Source: Azadirachta indica
Lineage: Eukaryota > Streptophyta > Magnoliopsida > Sapindales > Meliaceae
NCBI GenBank assembly: GCA_022749755.1
Contig: CM040440.1
Location: 308,824 to 372,823 of the forward strand
Direction: 5' to 3'
Length of the DNA: 64,000 nucleotides
Position 1 is the stretch's first letter. Each line of letters opens with the position of its first letter. A model generated the notes under the pieces. It ran no database searches and was not told the origin of the DNA. It saw nothing but the letters and a program-made list of their open reading frames with translations. The translations under genes were made by a program, and so were the position numbers. Below, piece by piece: positions 60,352 to 64,000 of this stretch.

Positions 60352-62337
60352 AAAGACTTCAATCCCTAACATTTGAACAGTAGTACTGTGATAGCTCTCT
60401 ATGTAAGAAAGAAAAGAAAATGACATTTTCATCAATAAACCAAAGAAAATAGATACAATCTACCAATCAAAATCTTTAATGAAAATGTACAAAAAATTGA
60501 ATAGAAAAAAAATTCCGATGTAAATTAACTGAATGACAGAGTACAAACAAAAAGACAATACCCTTGTTTTAAATAACACATAGGCAATGCCCTTTCCCAC
60601 TCTCATATGAGAATGTCTAATGACCCGAACAGCTTCAACACTGGATTCCAGATTATTAAGACCACAAAAGAGCTGATAAATTTCTTCATCCTGAACAGAA
60701 ACAGAAACAGAAACAAAGATCCAGATTACAATAATGTAGAAGGCAGGCAATTAATGCAAATAGGAGTCCACATAAAAAAAATATTGTACGCACGAAATTA
60801 CCTTCACATCAAATGGGAGGTTACCCACGAAGACAGTCCTCCTGTTATCATAAAGTGGAGCATTCTCGCCCTTCAACTTCTTCCGCGGTGGGCAGGCCCT
60901 GTCCACACGAATGTGATTTCCTCCAACCTATATTCATTCATAAAACACAGGGAATCAATACATTATAACTTCACCTGCAAGATTGTAAAAGCTCTGATAT
61001 TCTATTTTCAGATTCCAATTGAGTTCATAGGGCAACATTAAGGAAAACAACATACCACAGTCATATTATGGGTCAAAGAAGCCTCAGCAGCTTGCTCTGA
61101 TTTGAAAACAATGTAGGCATGGACACTGCAGCATAAGACATTTGAAAACAGAGAATTAAAATTGATAAGATTAGACAACCATAGATAATCATCCACAAAA
61201 ATCATAACACGCGTTGGTTAACTAATAGGAGAAACAACTATCTTAACAGTGTACATATGTAGATTACAAGCCAAACACATCTCAAACTAACATAATTTAT
61301 CTATCAAATTTAATCTTGACATACACCTCTTGAGCATGCCAATGGTCAAGCATAGTTAAAGATTAAAAACAAAATCAATTCAGCAAATGTAACCAACTGA
61401 TTTGCAATTGGTGAAACATAACAAAGTACAAACCTTATACATGTATTAAATATCAAACAAATTATATCTGAAAGCCAACAACAAGGTCAACAGGAATTTC
61501 AAAAACAACATGATACCTGTCCACATTATCATTGATTTGCTTCTTGAGTATTGCTCCCTTTCTGGGAGTTTTGGTCTGACCAAATACTCAAAAAAAAATA
61601 TATCGTTAGAGAAATAAAACAAAACTCGCAGCATTCTAAATTCTCAACAACATATAAATGATTAAAACAAAAAGATACTCACATCCAATATTGGCACAGA
61701 ACGAATCCTCACGGATTCAACTTCCCCAAAATTACTAAACTCCTTCATCAAGGCCTTCTTCTTTACCTTCAAAGGCAAATTTCCAACAAAAACAGTCCTC
61801 AACAGCTTACTCTCATCGTCAAACCCTTCTTCTTCGGAAAGAACCAGCATGTCCTCCGTCTCTTTATCAGACTGCTTTCTCTTCCCTCCCACAACAACCT
61901 TACCGACCACTTCCTTCTTTTCTTCTTCCTCTTCTTCAGCTTTCACTACATATTTTTTTCTCCTCGTATTCTCTCTCCACATCATCTCTTTTCCTCTTCT
62001 TTCTTTTCCTCTTTTCACTCCCTTCCTTCTCCTCAATATCCGAATTAGGGTTTTTCTTTTCCTCATTAAAATCAACTTTTGAATCCAAATTTGAACCGTG
62101 TTTATCGCCTTTCTCGTTCTCTGACGCCCCATTCGACTCAGAACTCAAATTAGGGTTTTTGTTCGTAGCTTCTTCATCTTCAGCAAAATCAGAATCAAGG
62201 TTAGATTTTTCCTTTCTGTTTTTCTTTCTTTTCTTCAACTCAGCAATATCAGAATCCAAAGGATCTGAATTCTTAGAATTTGCGATGGTTTCATTCCCCG
62301 CTTCCGATTCTTCGTGTTTTCTTTTGAAAGGATTGCT
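59588..62337 (-). CDS. RBM34: RBM34/Nop12-like nucleolar RNA-binding protein, partial, with frame break
   Basis: Six exons on the minus strand: 62337-61683, 61575-61517, 61125-61056, 60927-60802, 60690-60562 and 60061-59588, all with GT-AG introns. They give about 503 residues after the gap. The first ~180 residues are Lys/Glu/Asp-rich with nuclear-localisation-like clusters (KRKRKKRKRD). RRM1 follows near 180-275 (RNP2 VFVGNL, RNP1 HAYIVFKS), RRM2 near 291-370 (VFVGNL, KGIAYVLF), then a basic Ser/Lys tail ending KKKAKKFR. Two adjacent RRMs with this layout match RBM34 and yeast Nop12, which act in 60S ribosome biogenesis in the nucleolus. The start codon lies in or beyond the N gap. A run of seven A on the coding strand (61953-61959) puts the two halves of the first visible exon in different frames; six A would join them. 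Either a sequencing error or a real disabling indel is possible. Confidence 0.88.
60291..60348. repeat. (TA)n(GA)n compound microsatellite in the last RBM34-like intron
   Basis: About 11 TA units run straight into about 14 GA units inside the intron 60062-60561. Likely length-variable. Confidence 0.95.
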
Positions 62338-62437
62338 NNNNNNNNNNNNNNNNNNNNNNNNNNNNNNNNNNNNNNNNNNNNNNNNNNNNNNNNNNNNNNN
62401 NNNNNNNNNNNNNNNNNNNNNNNNNNNNNNNNNNNNN
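62338..62437. other. Assembly gap (100 N) in the 5' part of the RBM34-like gene
   Basis: Exactly 100 undetermined bases. Sequence before it is coding and sequence after it is a MITE, so the start codon, leader and promoter of the gene are probably lost here. The real length is unknown. Confidence 0.98.
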
Positions 62438-62712
62438 TTAAACATTCAACAGCACAATTTTCCTAATTTTTTTAAAAGACGAAATTATCTAAAATATTTT
62501 TATTTTATTTTTAAAAATTTTATGTTATTTATTTAAAATAAAATATTAAATTTTTTTTTACTAAAATAATGGTTCAAAATTTTTTAAAAGTTATTTATAA
62601 CAATTAAATTATTAATAAATTTTTATGAAAAACTCTATTTATAAAAACTCTACAGATAAAAAGTCTATTTTAAAAAACTTTATATGAAAACTTATATCAA
62701 ACGGACCCTAAT
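62438..62712. mobile_element. hAT-like MITE, right part, cut by the assembly gap
   Basis: It shares ordered words with the element at 45181-45555 (AAAATATTTTTATTTTATTTT, AAAGTTATTTA, AATAAATTTTTAT, AAAAAGTCTA) and ends ATATCAAACGGACCC, the inverse of a GGGTCCGTTTG terminus. Its left part would lie in the gap. It is probably close to the promoter of the RBM34-like gene. Confidence 0.5.
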
Positions 62713-63290
62713 TTATTTATCACATTTATTTATTATTTTATTTTTTTAATTACATATTACATTTATAATTTACTAATATTATATAAGAAATTTATTGAAA
62801 ATCAAGAGTTTACGTACTATATTTATAATTTATTAATATTAAATTATAAATTTATTATAAATCGAAAGTTTTAATTGAATTTGATCACTTGAAAATCTTA
62901 AATTTTTAATTGGATTTCTTATAATCGAGTAAAAATATACACCTAATTCGGGCTCAATTAGCCTCTACAATTTTTTTGAGAGGATATTAACTTTTATTAT
63001 GTAATATGGAAAAATTGAAGCCGCGCCGCCTTCTGCACTGAACGAATCAGGACATTTATTTTTATTATTATTATTTTTAACAATGTATCATGGTGTTGCT
63101 GTGTTAGGAATTAAATTGTTAAAATTGAAGAAAATAAGCATACTTTGTTATTTTGAAAAAAATGAGGGACAAAAATATTATTACGTCAATAATTTATGGT
63201 CAAGTGCAACCAGAAATCAGACAGTAGATTGCAAGCATCGCCGTTAACTCCGTTTCGTTTTGCATTTTAGTTTGACTAAAATGTAATAGA
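62713..63290. other. A+T-rich spacer with an isolated MULE-like terminus
   Basis: On the minus strand, 63187 downward reads GACGTAATAATATTTTTGTC then CCTCATTTTTTTC and AAAATAACAAA, the same terminus as in the 48754 element. No left partner is evident, so this may be a truncated copy. Nothing else is recognisable. Confidence 0.4.
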
Positions 63291-64000
63291 GCAAACCGAA
63301 CGACGTAACTTCATCTCTCTTCAAAGTTCCAACTCTTTTAAGACAACCTTTGTTAACACGTCAGCTGACTTCACTACGGTCCACACGGGTCCCATACCCA
63401 CTTACATATCGATTTCATTTCGTTAAATTTCATCTCCATTTATTTTGACCTCACACTGCACCACCCTAGCTACGCACGTTAGTCTCTGTTTAGGGTTTTT
63501 TTTCTTATTTCTTTTTTAATTTCTTCAATCGATTTGATCTTAAACTTTCCTCTTTCTTTAATACTTTCAAATTTCTGAAAGTCAGTTTCAAGGGACTCCT
63601 TCTCGGATTGTTGTTTTTGTTTAGCTCTCTGTTCCTCTCTGTCTATATCTGAAGTCAGAGGCTGCAATTATTCTGTGTTTGGTGGTCTGTCGTCAGCTTT
63701 TACTTTATTGCTTCCTTTTCTTGTTTAAGCGTGTGAAACCGAAGAAAAAGTTGCATCAAGTCATGGGGTTCTTTGAATTTTCATAAGGGAATTATTTGGG
63801 CTTCATATTTTATCATTTTTTGTGCTTAATTTTGGGTTTTCTGGGTGAAATGCATATTTAGTTTTAAGATTTTGATTTCCTGTTTGGGTATGCAAGAATC
63901 TGAGCTTGAGATTTGAGGCTGATTCAATTTGGTGCTTGTGGATTGGACAACAGACAAGGGTATGTTTCTTACTGCTCCTTTCTCGTTTAAAGGGTTTAAA
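63291..64000 (+). other. Promoter and 5' leader of a further plus-strand gene, cut by the window end
   Basis: Base composition rises around 63240-63480 (CCGTTAACTCCG, CGAACGACGTAAC, CCACACGGGTCCC). It is followed by a pyrimidine-rich stretch with TTTAGGGTTTT and TCTCTGTTCCTCTCTGTC-like words, typical of plant leaders. AAGG followed by GTATGTTT at 63960 is a good 5' splice site, suggesting an intron in the leader. Upstream ATGs (for example 63763) open only very short frames. The coding part, and so the gene identity, lies beyond 64000. Strand and nature are inference. Confidence 0.35.

Noticed and set aside
59531..62082. Several plus-strand frames across the RBM34-like gene
   Set aside because: Antisense shadows of its exons; Ser/Phe-rich because the sense strand is Lys/Glu-rich.

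Overview
This window looks like nuclear DNA of a dicot plant. It is strongly A+T-rich, has long gene-poor stretches of nested transposons, and its genes carry GT-AG introns and plant-type proteins. Two runs of exactly 100 N (15555-15654 and 62338-62437) are scaffold gaps of a draft assembly. I cannot name the species. No bacterial operons, CRISPR arrays, rRNA or convincing tRNA genes are visible.

Three host genes are supported. (1) An intronless inositol tris/tetrakisphosphate kinase (ITPK1-like) lies on the minus strand, 21011-22060. (2) A four-exon TMEM41/DedA-type (VTT domain) membrane protein lies on the plus strand, 54159-57790. (3) A six-exon RBM34/Nop12-like nucleolar RNA-binding protein lies on the minus strand, 59588-62337. 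Its N-terminus runs into an assembly gap, and its first visible exon has a one-base frame break in a run of seven A. The last ~530 bases look like the 5' leader of another plus-strand gene that continues beyond the window.

The rest is mostly mobile DNA. 0-6.8 kb: diverged duplications, a degenerate tandem array and a hAT-type MITE. 6.83-14.63 kb: an almost complete Mutator-like element (MULE) about 7.8 kb long, with ~115-130 bp terminal inverted repeats. It holds a decayed mudrA-like transposase on the minus strand and a broken GRF zinc-finger gene on the plus strand, and a second copy of the hAT MITE sits in it with a perfect 8-bp target duplication. 15.6-18.3 kb: internal fragment plus a long LTR of a minus-strand retrotransposon. 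22.6-26.9 kb: three short elements sharing a GGGATAATAAC-type terminus, one of them just upstream of the ITPK promoter. 28.85-35.27 kb: a Tat-like Ty3/gypsy element (5' LTR, PBS region, gag, protease, reverse transcriptase), broken and interrupted by two insertions. 37.5-39.6 kb: a short Ty1/copia derivative with both LTRs. 39.9-41.5 kb: an LTR-like piece. 41.5-42.6 kb: a tandem array with two alternating periods. 45.2-49.6 kb: a MITE, a SINE and further long-TIR elements with G+C-rich cores. 49.6-53.9 kb: A+T-rich DNA with little recognisable.

The genes do not form a pathway: they are independent housekeeping-type genes (inositol phosphate metabolism, ER membrane lipid handling/autophagy, ribosome biogenesis). 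I found no convincing new biological system. The observations most worth checking are the MULE with its GRF-zinc-finger passenger, the family of GGGATAATAAC-ended elements, the frame break in the RBM34-like gene and the two-period tandem array. All boundaries and alignments were read by eye.
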